A stretch of 64,000 nucleotides of DNA from Nocardia wallacei (GTDB taxonomy: Bacteria; Actinomycetota; Actinomycetes; Mycobacteriales; Mycobacteriaceae), in assembly GCF_014466955.1 (NCBI RefSeq), contig NZ_AP023396.1:3658001-3722000 (forward strand), read 5' to 3'. The notes under the pieces were generated by a model that was given only the letters and a program-made list of their open reading frames with translations, was not told where the DNA came from and searched no databases. The position numbers and the translations under genes were made by a program. Shown in pieces: positions 8,562 through 17,026 of the stretch; position 1 is the first letter of the stretch; the number at the start of each line of letters is the position of its first letter.

Positions 8562-9347
8562 GTGCAAACCCAGACCGCAGGCGACCTGCTCCGGCATTGG
8601 CGAGTTACCCGCCGCCTCAGCCAACTGGAACTGGCCGGCCGCGCCGAAACCTCCGCCCGCCACCTCAGTTTCATCGAAACCGGCCGCGCCACCCCGAGCC
8701 GCCAGATGATCCTGCACCTGTCGGAGGAACTGGAAATCCCACTGCGCGAACGCAACCGGGTCCTGCTCGCCGCCGGCTTCGCACCCGTCTACGCCGAACC
8801 CGGATTGGACACCCCGCAGATGGAGCCCGTCCGCACCGCCATGCGCCAGATCCTCGTCGGCCACGAACCGCACCCCGCACTCGCCGTCGACATGCACTGG
8901 AACATGGTCGACGCCAACGCCAGCGCCGGCCTGTTCCTCGAGGGCATCGGGCCCGAACTGCTCACCCCGCCGGTCAACGCACTGCGCTTGAGCCTGCACC
9001 CCGACGGCCTCGCCCCACGCATCATCAACCTCGCCGAATGGCGCGGCCACCTGTTCGAACGCCTGCAACGCCAGATCGAGATCACCGGCTCCGCGCACCT
9101 CGCTGCCCTGCGCACCGAAATGCGCGCCTACCCGGGCGGCGAGCACCCGCCCGGCCTCCCCGAACCCGAACAGGCCGTGGTCCCGTTGCGCCTGCGCCAC
9201 CACGGCGCCGATCTCGCCTTCCTCAGCGCCATGACGGTCTTCGGTACCCCCATGAACGTGACGGTGGCGGAACTGGCCATCGAATCCTTCTTTCCCGCCG
9301 ATCCCGCCACGGCCCGATACCTGCGCGACAACTCGCCGATCAGCTAG
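8562..9347 (+). CDS. XRE-family regulator with MmyB-like ligand-binding domain
   Basis: A 261-residue protein. Residues about 5-60 form an HTH_XRE (LLRHWRVTRRLSQLELA, then SARHLSFIETGRATPSRQM). The rest is the MmyB-type C-terminal domain (HPALAVDMHWNMVDANASA), which in the family binds a small hydrophobic ligand. GTG at 8562 is leaderless with TACGAT 7 nt upstream. It is followed closely by a fructosamine kinase-like gene. Confidence 0.87.
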   Translation: MQTQTAGDLLRHWRVTRRLSQLELAGRAETSARHLSFIETGRATPSRQMILHLSEELEIPLRERNRVLLAAGFAPVYAEPGLDTPQMEPVRTAMRQILVGHEPHPALAVDMHWNMVDANASAGLFLEGIGPELLTPPVNALRLSLHPDGLAPRIINLAEWRGHLFERLQRQIEITGSAHLAALRTEMRAYPGGEHPPGLPEPEQAVVPLRLRHHGADLAFLSAMTVFGTPMNVTVAELAIESFFPADPATARYLRDNSPIS

Positions 9348-9355
9348 CGCGGCGC

Positions 9356-10237
9356 ATGGACAATCGAGCCCATGAGCGAACCGCCGCCCGCGTACACGAC
9401 CTGCTCGGCGTCGAGGTGGCGCAGATCTCGGACCTCGGCCACCGGCACGCGTGGTCACTGCACCGTGCGCGCCTCTCCGACGGCCGCGCCGTCTTCGTGA
9501 AAGCGGCCACCGGCGCACCGGACGCCGCTGCCGGACAGGCATTGCGCGCGGAGTCGAACGGCTTGCGCTGGCTGGGGGAGGGCGCCCGCGACGGCCTGGT
9601 ACCGCCGGTGCTGGGGGAGGACGGCCGGACGCTCGTGCTGCCCTGGCTGGACGAGACCGCGCCCGATCCGGCCGCGGCCGAGACGTTCGGCCGGGCCCTC
9701 GCCGCACTGCACGAGTCCCGTCCCGGAGCCTTCGGCGCGCCCTGGCGGGGCTTCATCGCGATTGTGCCGCAAGACAATTCGCTGACGACAGGGGAGTGGG
9801 GCCGCTGGTATGCCGACCGCAGGCTGGCGCCGCTGCTCCCGGCCGCCGCACCGGTGCTGGGCAGCGCGGGCCTACGCCTGCTCGAACGCGTGATCGGAGA
9901 CATCGACCGCCTGGCCGGTGATCCGGAGCCACCGAGTCGCGTCCACGGCGACCTCTGGTCGGGGAATCTGCTGTGGACAGCGGACGGTGTACGGCTGATC
10001 GACCCGGCCGCCCACGGCGGTCACCGCGAGACCGACCTCGCCATGCTGGCCCTGTTCGGCGCGCCCCACCTGGACCGGATCCACGCGGCCTACCGGGAGG
10101 TGAGCCCCCTGAAACCCGGTTGGCGCCAACGCGTTCCACTCCACCAGCTGTATCCGCTACTCGTGCACGTGGTGCTGTTCGGCGGCTCGTACCGGGGGAT
10201 GACCCTGGAGGCAGCCGAGTCGGCGCTGCGAATCTGA
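9356..10237 (+). CDS. Fructosamine kinase family protein
   Basis: A 293-residue kinase of the fructosamine-3-kinase/aminoglycoside phosphotransferase fold. Seen: AVFVKAATG (nucleotide-binding Lys), SRVHGDLWSGNLLW (catalytic loop, the FN3K-specific HGDLWxGN) and VRLIDPAAHGG (metal-binding DPA). The family phosphorylates ketosamines on glycated proteins or free sugars to allow deglycation. The ATG at 9356 has no strong ribosome site and lies 8 nt after the XRE stop, so the two genes are probably co-transcribed. Confidence 0.88.
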   Translation: MDNRAHERTAARVHDLLGVEVAQISDLGHRHAWSLHRARLSDGRAVFVKAATGAPDAAAGQALRAESNGLRWLGEGARDGLVPPVLGEDGRTLVLPWLDETAPDPAAAETFGRALAALHESRPGAFGAPWRGFIAIVPQDNSLTTGEWGRWYADRRLAPLLPAAAPVLGSAGLRLLERVIGDIDRLAGDPEPPSRVHGDLWSGNLLWTADGVRLIDPAAHGGHRETDLAMLALFGAPHLDRIHAAYREVSPLKPGWRQRVPLHQLYPLLVHVVLFGGSYRGMTLEAAESALRI

Positions 10238-10285
10238 CCGGGTCGAACCGATCCCTCGAAATCTGCCGGTATCGACAATGAAAAA

Positions 10286-10321
10286 ATACCTAAATGGGCA
10301 TATGCGCATCTATGCATTAAA
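10286..10321 (+). repeat. AT-rich element, copy 1 (upstream of the VOC gene)
   Basis: A 36-bp AT-rich stretch in otherwise very GC-rich DNA, starting ATACCTAAATG and containing ATGCGCAT and TATGCAT. About 28 of 37 aligned positions match copy 2 at 10842-10878, on the other side of the VOC gene. The rest of 10238-10422 holds no gene that I can see. Confidence 0.65.
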
Positions 10322-10422
10322 GACGTTCATGGCCCAAGCCGCCCAACGACGCAGTCACTCCCAAAACCAGCACCGACGAAGGAGGGGGCTGCCGACGGCT
10401 GGACATGGGTTAGCGTCGGCGC

Positions 10423-10821
10423 ATGGACCTGCGCCGGATCCACCACGTGGCGATCATCGCCTCCGATTACGAACGATCGAAGGCTTTCTATACCGAAGTC
10501 CTGGGCCTGCGGGTGCTGGGGGAGCACTACCGGGCCGAACGTCGTTCGTACAAGCTCGATCTCGCGCTGCCGGACGGCGGTCAGCTGGAGGTGTTCTCGT
10601 TTCCGGACCCGCCGGCGCGGCCGTCGCGGCCGGAGGCCCGCGGGCTGCGGCATCTGGCCTTCGCGGTGCCCGATGTGGTGGCGGCGCTCGCCGAGTTGCG
10701 GGGTAGGGGAGTGCCGGCCGAGGAGGTGCGGGTCGACGAGTACACGGGGAAGCGGTTCGCCTTCTTCTTCGATCCCGACGATCTGCCGCTGGAGTTGTAC
10801 GAGGTCGGGCACGACGCCTGA
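10423..10821 (+). CDS. VOC (glyoxalase/bleomycin-resistance fold) metalloprotein
   Basis: A 132-residue single-domain VOC protein of the YaeR/SMU1112c kind. It opens with IHHVAIIASDYERSKAFYTEVLGL (first metal-ligand His), has the middle LRHLAFAVPDV (second His) and ends FFFDPDDLPLELYE (Glu ligand). Members are metal-dependent lyases, dioxygenases or isomerases; the reaction here is unknown. The ATG is leaderless with TAGCGT at 10411-10416. It is flanked by two AT-rich repeat copies. Confidence 0.85.
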   Translation: MDLRRIHHVAIIASDYERSKAFYTEVLGLRVLGEHYRAERRSYKLDLALPDGGQLEVFSFPDPPARPSRPEARGLRHLAFAVPDVVAALAELRGRGVPAEEVRVDEYTGKRFAFFFDPDDLPLELYEVGHDA

Positions 10822-10841
10822 TCAAGGAGGCTTGAATATTC

Positions 10842-10878
10842 ATACCTAGATGTAGACATGCGAATTTATGCATGCAAA
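10842..10878 (+). repeat. AT-rich element, copy 2 (downstream of the VOC gene)
   Basis: A 37-bp AT-rich stretch starting ATACCTAGATG and containing ACATGCGAAT and TATGCATGC. It is the partner of copy 1 in the same orientation. It lies about 175 bp before the cyclophilin start, with no gene between. Confidence 0.65.
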
Positions 10879-11051
10879 TCTGTCCAGGAATGTTCGTGCT
10901 GCCACGATCATCGGCAAACTCACCAACGCACACATCACCACCAGCCCAGACGAGGGAGTCCCTCCGGCTGGTGACCGGACCGAACCGACTGTCCGCGAAC
11001 AGCATCGTGGGCGCGCGCCCGGATCGGAGACGGCTCCCATACGATGTCCGG

Positions 11052-11543
11052 ATGACCAATGTGCTGCTGAAAACCTCAGCCGGGGACATCACACTCGAGC
11101 TCGACGAGACGAAGGCGCCGAAGACGGTCGCCAACTTCGTGGATTACGTGAAGGCCGGTCACTACGACGGGACCATTTTCCACCGGGTGATTTCCGGCTT
11201 CATGGTGCAGGGCGGCGGTATGACCGCGGACATGCAGCAGAAGCCGGCGCCGAACCGGGTGGAGAACGAGGCGAACAACGGGCTGCGCAACGACAAGTAC
11301 ACGGTGGCGATGGCCCGCACCTCCGATCCGCATTCGGCGAGTGCGCAGTTCTTCATCAACACCTCCGACAACGGCTTCCTCAACCATCCGGGTCAGGATG
11401 GCTGGGGTTATGCGGTGTTCGGCAAGGTCGTGGACGGCACGGCCGTGGTGGATTCGATCGATGGTGTGAAGACCGGTTCGCGGTCGGGCCATCAGGATGT
11501 GCCGGTGGAGCCGATCACGATCGTGTCGGCTCAGCTGGTCTGA
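11052..11543 (+). CDS. ppiB: Cyclophilin-type peptidyl-prolyl cis-trans isomerase
   Basis: A 163-residue cytoplasmic cyclophilin, the size of PpiB-type enzymes. Active-site elements: FHRVISGFMVQGG (catalytic Arg, hydrophobic pocket), MARTSDPHSASAQFFI and a late FLNHPG/WGYAVFG region. It isomerises Xaa-Pro bonds during protein folding. ATG at 11052 is leaderless with TACGAT 6 nt upstream. A diverged antisense copy of its MARTSDPHSASAQ segment occurs beside the dif site at 18.7 kb. Confidence 0.95.
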   Translation: MTNVLLKTSAGDITLELDETKAPKTVANFVDYVKAGHYDGTIFHRVISGFMVQGGGMTADMQQKPAPNRVENEANNGLRNDKYTVAMARTSDPHSASAQFFINTSDNGFLNHPGQDGWGYAVFGKVVDGTAVVDSIDGVKTGSRSGHQDVPVEPITIVSAQLV

Positions 11544-11556
11544 GTCCGTCGTCGGA

Positions 11557-11594
11557 GAGGGCGGCTGTCGCACGGTGGTGCGGCGGCCGCCCTC
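11557..11594. terminator. Stem-loop terminator between convergent genes
   Basis: Arms GAGGGCGGC and GCCGCCCTC pair over 9 bp, with an inner GCAC/GTGC stem. It sits between the convergent ppiB and phosphoribosyltransferase genes and has no U-tract, as is common for actinobacterial terminators. Confidence 0.75.
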
Positions 11595-11612
11595 GGTGTG
11601 TTCGGGGGTTGG

Positions 11613-12107
11613 TCAGGCGTCGAGGACGCGGGCGGTGTGGTTCACGACGGGCGGCTGTACGGACCAGGGGAAGTTGATCCAGCGGTCGGTACGCCGCCAC
11701 ACGTATTCGCAGTCGACTGCCGAGCGTGGCTTCTGGTAGATGACGGCGCAGCGGACCTCGGCGACCTTGTCGATGCAGAAGTCGCGCACGAGTTCGAGGG
11801 TGGCGCCGGTGTCGGCGACGTCGTCCGCGACGAGGACGCGAGCGCCGGCGAGGTCGACGGCCTGCGGGACGGGCGGCAGCATGACGGGCAGGTCGAGGCG
11901 CTGGTCGACGCCGGTGTAGAACTCGACATTCATGACGTGCAGGTTCTTCACGTCGAGGGCGTAGCCGAGGGCGCCGGCGACGAAGAGCCCACCGCGGGCG
12001 ATGGACAGGATGAGATCGGGTTCGAAGCCGTCGGCGGCGACCTGCGTGGCGAGTTCGCGGCTCGCGGAGCCGAACAGGTCCCAGGTGAGTTCTTCCCGAT
12101 CCGGCAC
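11613..12107 (-). CDS. Purine-type phosphoribosyltransferase
   Basis: A 164-residue type I PRTase. The PRPP-binding loop is VLVADDVADTGATLE (two acidic residues then DTGAT); an earlier LILSIARGGLFVAG is the first phosphate loop. It transfers ribose-5-phosphate from PRPP to a base, probably a 6-oxopurine such as xanthine or hypoxanthine (inference from size and C-terminal pattern). GTG at 12107 follows AAAGGGG. Confidence 0.85.
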   Translation of the reverse strand: MPDREELTWDLFGSASRELATQVAADGFEPDLILSIARGGLFVAGALGYALDVKNLHVMNVEFYTGVDQRLDLPVMLPPVPQAVDLAGARVLVADDVADTGATLELVRDFCIDKVAEVRCAVIYQKPRSAVDCEYVWRRTDRWINFPWSVQPPVVNHTARVLDA

Positions 12108-12179
12108 GGGCGCCCCTTTCGGTGGTCGATGGGACGAACTTAGACCACGCGGGATGCGGCCGTGCCGGATCGACCGGCG

Positions 12180-12899
12180 TTACACGAGGCGGTGTCCGCC
12201 GTCGACGTGCAGCACGGTGCCGGTGAGGAATTCGTTGGTCATGACGGCGTGGAAGGCGGCGGCGATGTCGTCGGGGCGGCCGACGCGGCCGCCGGGGAGT
12301 CGCTGGGCCATGGCGGCGAGTCGTTCGTCCTTGGCGTCTGCGGCGAATTGGGTCCAGATGGGGGTGTCGACCCAGCCGGGGGAGACGGCGTTGACGCGGA
12401 TCGGGGCGAGTTCGAGGGCGAGGGCGCGGACGAGTCCTTCGAGCGCGGCGTTGGCGGTGGCGACCATGGTGCCGCCGACGGCGGGCCGGTAGGCGGCGAT
12501 GCCGGAGGTGACGGTGAGCGAGCCGGTGAGCAGTGGTGCGGCGTGTTTGGCGACGAGCCAGGGGCCGAGGATTTTGATGTCGGCCACGGTGCGGGCGTCG
12601 GCGAGGGCGAATTCGCGCAGGGGGCCGTAGCCGGTGCTCATGTCGGCGGCGGTGACGACGACGTGGTCGAGGGTGGGGCTGTCGGCGAAGAGGCGTCGGA
12701 CGGAGGTCTCGTCGGCGATGTCGACCTGCTTGCGGTGCAGGCGGTTTCCGCCGCCGAGGGTGGTGGCTGCGGTGTCGAGGCGGGCGGTGGAGCGTCCGGC
12801 GATGGTGACGTCGTGGCCCGCGGTGAGGAGCCGGGCGGCGAGAGCGAGGCCCATGCCGGAGCCGCCGCCGATGATGAGGGTGTGGGAGGTATCGGTCAT
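12180..12899 (-). CDS. SDR-fold protein lacking the catalytic Tyr-x3-Lys
   Basis: A 239-residue protein with a clear SDR frame: LIIGGGSGMG cofactor loop, VDIADE after strand 3, VTSGIAAYRP at the Ser step, RVNAVSPGWVDTP after it and a closing LTGTVLHVDGGHRLV. Where the family has YxxxK, it reads VATAN before AALEGL, so both the catalytic Tyr and Lys are replaced. It may bind NAD(P) without classical SDR catalysis. It is divergent from an XRE/MmyB-like regulator, a pairing described for that regulator family and nearby SDR genes. Confidence 0.85.
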   Translation of the reverse strand: MTDTSHTLIIGGGSGMGLALAARLLTAGHDVTIAGRSTARLDTAATTLGGGNRLHRKQVDIADETSVRRLFADSPTLDHVVVTAADMSTGYGPLREFALADARTVADIKILGPWLVAKHAAPLLTGSLTVTSGIAAYRPAVGGTMVATANAALEGLVRALALELAPIRVNAVSPGWVDTPIWTQFAADAKDERLAAMAQRLPGGRVGRPDDIAAAFHAVMTNEFLTGTVLHVDGGHRLV

Positions 12900-13000
12900 G
12901 GCGTCGACTGTCGCGGCAGCGGGGGGTGCTGAGGAGGCCGTGTGTGGCCTGGTCCTGGCGGGGCCACCCCGGGAGCTGCGGGTGGAGGCAGACTGGTCGG

Positions 13001-13873
13001 GTGAGTGAGCGTCGTGTGCTGGGGGATTTCCTGCGGGCCCGTCGTGGCCGGGTGCGGCCGGAGCAGGTGGGGTTGCCACCGGGGACGGGCCGGCGGCAGA
13101 CGCCGGGTTTGCGGCGCGAGGAGGTGGCGTCGCTGGCGGGGTTGAGTGTGGACTACTACATCCGGTTGGAGCAGGGGCGGGATACGAATCCGAGTCTGGC
13201 GGTGCTGGACGCGCTGGCGGCGGCGTTGCGGCTGGACGAGGACGAGCGCGCGCATCTGTACCGATTGGCGCGGGCGGTGGCGGATCGCCGGGCGTCGGCG
13301 CGGCGGGCGCCGGTGGCGGCGCGGCCGGGGTTGGTGGTGTTGCTGGAGTCGGTGCGTCCGACGCCGGCGTTCGTGCTCGATCAGTTGAGCAATCTGCTGG
13401 CGGCGAATCCGGAGGGGCTGCGCCTGCTGTCGGGTATCACCGAGTGGGAGCCGGTGCGGCGCAACCTGGTTCGGTATGTGTTCGTGCATACGGCGGCGCG
13501 GGTGGTGTTCGAGGATTGGGAGGCGATGGCGAAAGACTGTGTGGCGCATCTGCGGACGGTGCAGGGTGCTGATCCGGCGTCGCCGGGGCTGGCGGCGTTG
13601 ACGGGGGAACTGGGTGCGGCCAGTGCGGAGTTCGCGCAGTTGTGGGCGCATTACGACGTGCGTACGAAGCGGGGTTCGCGGCGGGTGTTCCGGCACCCGG
13701 CGGTGGGGCGGTTCGCGTTGACGTCGGAGATTCTCACCGCGCCGGACGGTCAGCGGTTCGTGGCGTTCCAGGCCGCGCCGGACGGCCCGGATCGCGATGC
13801 GGTGGCCCTGCTAGGGCTGGTGGGTGACGATGTACCAGAGCACGGCGAGCGTGCCGAGCACGAAAAGTGGTGA
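13001..13873 (+). CDS. XRE-family MmyB-like transcriptional regulator
   Basis: A 290-residue regulator. The N-terminal HTH has the family signature RRQTPGLRREEVASLAGLSVDYY, shown here in two parts: RRQTPGLRREEVA and SVDYYIRLEQGRDTNPS. The C-terminal MmyB-like ligand domain (FVLDQLSNLLAANPEGLRLL) follows. GTG at 13001 starts right at the conserved region. It is divergent from the Tyr/Lys-less SDR across about 100 bp and is the likely regulator of that gene. Its last 63 bp overlap the convergent membrane-hydrolase gene. Confidence 0.9.
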   Translation: MSERRVLGDFLRARRGRVRPEQVGLPPGTGRRQTPGLRREEVASLAGLSVDYYIRLEQGRDTNPSLAVLDALAAALRLDEDERAHLYRLARAVADRRASARRAPVAARPGLVVLLESVRPTPAFVLDQLSNLLAANPEGLRLLSGITEWEPVRRNLVRYVFVHTAARVVFEDWEAMAKDCVAHLRTVQGADPASPGLAALTGELGAASAEFAQLWAHYDVRTKRGSRRVFRHPAVGRFALTSEILTAPDGQRFVAFQAAPDGPDRDAVALLGLVGDDVPEHGERAEHEKW

Positions 13874-14521
13874 GATGACCCAGGTTTCGACCTTGTTGCC
13901 GGTGCGGTCGATGATGGGCACGCTGAAGCGTGGTTTGAACGGCCACAGCAGTCGGCAGCCGCGGTCGGTGAGGCAGTCGCCGAGCAGGTGGGCCAGGGCG
14001 CCGAGGCCGACGGAGAACGGCAACCAGGACGGTTTGTCGGTGATCCAGTGGTCCATGGCGAAGGTGCCGGCGACGGCGAGCACGGTGATGGAGAAGTAGG
14101 AGCGGAAGCTTTCGCCGGGTGGGCACAGGTTGAGGGCGCGCAGGGCGAGTGCGAGCAGGAAGAACACGAGTCCGAGGGTGAACCAGCGGCCGATCCAGTG
14201 TTCGCCGGCCCAGGTGCCGAGGGCGGCGGCGACGACGAAGGCCAGCGAGTGGGTGGCGTGGCGGTGTCCGCCGGAGATGGCGGAGATGAGTCGGCAGGCG
14301 GTGTGCGAGATGGGGCCCAGGACATGGGAAATGGTGCCGTTGGGGTGGTCGGCGTCGGGGAGCAGGGCGGCGCCGGCGGTGAGGAAGGTGCCCATGAGCA
14401 GGTCGACGGTGCGGAGGTGGCCGTTCTGCAGTACGGGGTAGGTCAGGATCGAAAGTGGTAGCACCGCAGCGGCTCCCGCCCAGGCCAGTGCGCCACTGGT
14501 CGCGTGTGAATGTCCTAGCAC
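13811..14521 (-). CDS. Membrane-bound metal-dependent hydrolase (DUF457/YdjM family)
   Basis: A 236-residue protein with several membrane segments and the family's metal-binding pattern: GHSHATSGALAW at the N-terminus, LPDADHPNGTISH, GHRHATHSLAF and HLLGDCLTDRG. These His/Asp clusters match YdjM-like integral membrane hydrolases, whose substrate is unsettled. GTG at 14521 is leaderless with TAACCT 6 nt upstream. The 3' end overlaps the convergent XRE gene by 63 bp. Confidence 0.85.
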   Translation of the reverse strand: MLGHSHATSGALAWAGAAAVLPLSILTYPVLQNGHLRTVDLLMGTFLTAGAALLPDADHPNGTISHVLGPISHTACRLISAISGGHRHATHSLAFVVAAALGTWAGEHWIGRWFTLGLVFFLLALALRALNLCPPGESFRSYFSITVLAVAGTFAMDHWITDKPSWLPFSVGLGALAHLLGDCLTDRGCRLLWPFKPRFSVPIIDRTGNKVETWVISPLFVLGTLAVLWYIVTHQP

Positions 14522-14551
14522 TGTGGCAGGTTAGCCGATCTTGGTCGGTGC

Positions 14552-16801
14552 TCAGCCGTGGGTGCGGGGGTCGACGATGCGGTCGAGTGCGTTGAGGTCG
14601 GATTCGAGGGCGTAGAAGGCGCGCAGTGCGACGGCGAACGCGAAAAGCCCTCCGACACAGAGACCTACGATCGTGCCGAGGACGAGCTGCTGCTGGTGGG
14701 CGGTGAGGAAGACGAGTCCGGCGGGGACGCCGACGAGTGGAACCGACGCGGCGACACCGAGATACACGCGGCTGCGGCGCACGAGGCGGTGCAGCCGGGT
14801 GAGGTCGTCGGTGGTGGTGTGTCCGGCGGCGACGAGGCCGGGGTAGTACCAGCGCAGCATGAAGAAGGTGACGGGGAAGTAGGTGTAGACGACGGCGACG
14901 GCGGCGGCGACGAGGTTGGAGGCGATGAGGTTGATCGTGACGCCGACGGGCAGGGTGCCCAGGGAGTGCAGTTTGACCAGGAAGATGCCCATGGCGGCGA
15001 TCCAGCCGGCGAAGGTGACCACGGCGATGCGGTCGCCGCAGGCGAGGGTGTCGCCGCGGGCCTTGGCGAGGGTGGGTGGATCGAATTGTCTGCCGCGGCG
15101 CAGGCCGACGGAGACCAGCAGCACCAGCCGGCACCAGTAGAGCAGCAGGGCGATGGCCAGCGGGTAGGCGATGACGATGAGCAGGTAGCCCAGGCGGGTG
15201 ATGTGGTCGGCGGCGTCGGCGCCGAGTTCGTGGCGGATGAGTCCGATGTTGTGGGCGGCCAGGTACATGCCGCCGAGTAGCTGTCCGAGCAGGCTGGACA
15301 GGGTGACCACGGGCATGGGCCGCATCTTGAGGCGGGCGCGCAGGCTGTGGGCGGGTGGGTCGACGAGGTCGCGGGCGGCGCGGTCCTGGCTGAGTTCGAG
15401 TTGGTGGGCGAGTTCGAGGCCGCTGGCGTAGCGGTCGGCGGGGTCGGGGGACAGGCAGGTGAGCAGGGCGTGGCGGAGCACGGCGGGGCAGTCGTCGGGC
15501 AGGGTGGCCTCGGTGGCCGGTGTGATGGGTGCGCGTCGGCGTCGGATCATGGCCTGCAGCGAGTGTTCGGTTTCGCCGGCGCCGTGTTCGTCGTCGAAGG
15601 GGAGCTGTCCGGTGAGTAGTTCCCACAGCACGACGGCGAGGGCGTAGAGGTCGCTGCGGGTGTCGAGGTCGGCGGCGGTGGTGGAGCTCTGGGGGTGGCA
15701 GGCCTCGAGTTGTTCGGGTGCCATGTAGGGCAGGGAGCCGCCGAAGTAGGCGACGGGGTTGGCGCCGGGTAGGTGGCGGCTGAAGCTGATGTTGAAGTCG
15801 GCGAGTTTGGGCAGGCCGTCGGCGGTGAGCAGGACGTTGGCGGGTTTGATGTCGCGGTGCAGGACGCCGCGATGGTTGGCGTAGTCGAGGGCGGCGGCGA
15901 GGCGGCTGCCGAGCCAGGCGACGGTTTCGGGCCAGGTGAGTCGTTCGAGTTCGGCGCGGGTGGCGGAGGGCTGGGGTTCGAGGACGCCGCCGGTGGTGGC
16001 GGCGGCGTCGACGGCTTCGAGGAGCAGTCGTCCGGAGCGGCGTTCGGGTGGGGTGCGGCGCAGCAGCCGGAGCACGCCGAGCAGGGTGCCGCCGGGCACG
16101 TACTGCATGTACATGAGTTTGAGGTGCTGGTCGGTGATCTGGCGCTGGTCGAACACGCGCACGATGTGGTCGTGGTCGAGCTGGGCCAGGGTCTGGGGTT
16201 CGGTGCCGCGGTCGTGGGAGATCTTGACGGCGACGAGGCGGCCGAGGGAGCGCTGGCGGGCGAGGAAGACGCGGGCGAAGGCGCCGTGGCCGAGGGGGAG
16301 CAGTAGGTCGAAGTCGTCGATGGTGGCGCCGGGGTTGATGGTGTCGAGGGCGTCGAGGGCGGTGGGGTCGGCGAGCATGGTGGTGCGCAGGCCGTCGACG
16401 TCGAATCCCTCGGTGATGCGGGCCATCTGGGTGGGGTAGTCCTGCTCGTATTCGCTCAGGTCGATGTCGTTGCGGCGGCTGCGGGCGGTGATCTCCTCGT
16501 AGATCAGGTCCGGGGGCAGGGGTGCGGCGGCCAGTTCGGGGTAGCGGTCGCGGTAGTCGGCGAGGCGGGGGGCGTCGTCGTCGCGTTGCCAGCGTTCCTG
16601 CAGGTCGACTTTGATCAGTTCGATGAGGGCGGTGCGGCGCAGGGCGGGTTCGGTGGGCAGGTGCGCGGACAGGTCCGGGGGTGTGCCGGTGGCTTGCCAT
16701 TGTTCGGAGAACAGGGCAACCAGGCTCGTCAACGCGGTTTGCGTTGCCGTAGCGCGGTCGGCACCGGGGTCGGGTGCGGTCGCGCCGAGGTCGTCATCCA
16801 T
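14552..16801 (-). CDS. Membrane Ser/Thr protein kinase with extra N-terminal domain and polytopic C-terminus
   Basis: A 749-residue protein. Residues 1-165 hold a helical region (LIELIKVDLQERW, LADYRDRYPEL, LIYEEI) like that seen in planctomycete-type kinases. Residues 165-460 are a Hanks-type kinase: GHGAFARVFLA loop, AVKIS (Lys193), HRDIKPAN, and DFN (335-337) in place of DFG, then MAPEQ. After about residue 500 come six or more membrane segments, unlike the single-segment PknB type. The start at 16801 is used; an in-frame ATG at 16870 is possible. The signal sensed is unknown. Confidence 0.85.
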   Translation of the reverse strand: MDDDLGATAPDPGADRATATQTALTSLVALFSEQWQATGTPPDLSAHLPTEPALRRTALIELIKVDLQERWQRDDDAPRLADYRDRYPELAAAPLPPDLIYEEITARSRRNDIDLSEYEQDYPTQMARITEGFDVDGLRTTMLADPTALDALDTINPGATIDDFDLLLPLGHGAFARVFLARQRSLGRLVAVKISHDRGTEPQTLAQLDHDHIVRVFDQRQITDQHLKLMYMQYVPGGTLLGVLRLLRRTPPERRSGRLLLEAVDAAATTGGVLEPQPSATRAELERLTWPETVAWLGSRLAAALDYANHRGVLHRDIKPANVLLTADGLPKLADFNISFSRHLPGANPVAYFGGSLPYMAPEQLEACHPQSSTTAADLDTRSDLYALAVVLWELLTGQLPFDDEHGAGETEHSLQAMIRRRRAPITPATEATLPDDCPAVLRHALLTCLSPDPADRYASGLELAHQLELSQDRAARDLVDPPAHSLRARLKMRPMPVVTLSSLLGQLLGGMYLAAHNIGLIRHELGADAADHITRLGYLLIVIAYPLAIALLLYWCRLVLLVSVGLRRGRQFDPPTLAKARGDTLACGDRIAVVTFAGWIAAMGIFLVKLHSLGTLPVGVTINLIASNLVAAAVAVVYTYFPVTFFMLRWYYPGLVAAGHTTTDDLTRLHRLVRRSRVYLGVAASVPLVGVPAGLVFLTAHQQQLVLGTIVGLCVGGLFAFAVALRAFYALESDLNALDRIVDPRTHG

Positions 16802-17026
16802 CGTCGCTCGCTTCGAAGTGGAAGTTCCCGGGCCCGGCCCCGAGGATATTCGATCACTTGTGGCGGTCATCGGTGGTGTGCCGATTCCGTTACGCGGTGG
16901 GGGATATCGTCCCGTCATCATCCGGTGGTTTGCGGGCGGTGTGCAAGCCCTTTGTTCCCGGGCGCGGCGGGGCGTGCGGCGAGTTATGCTGCGGCGAGTC
17001 GGGTTGCCGGAGAAAGGGGTTGGCGC

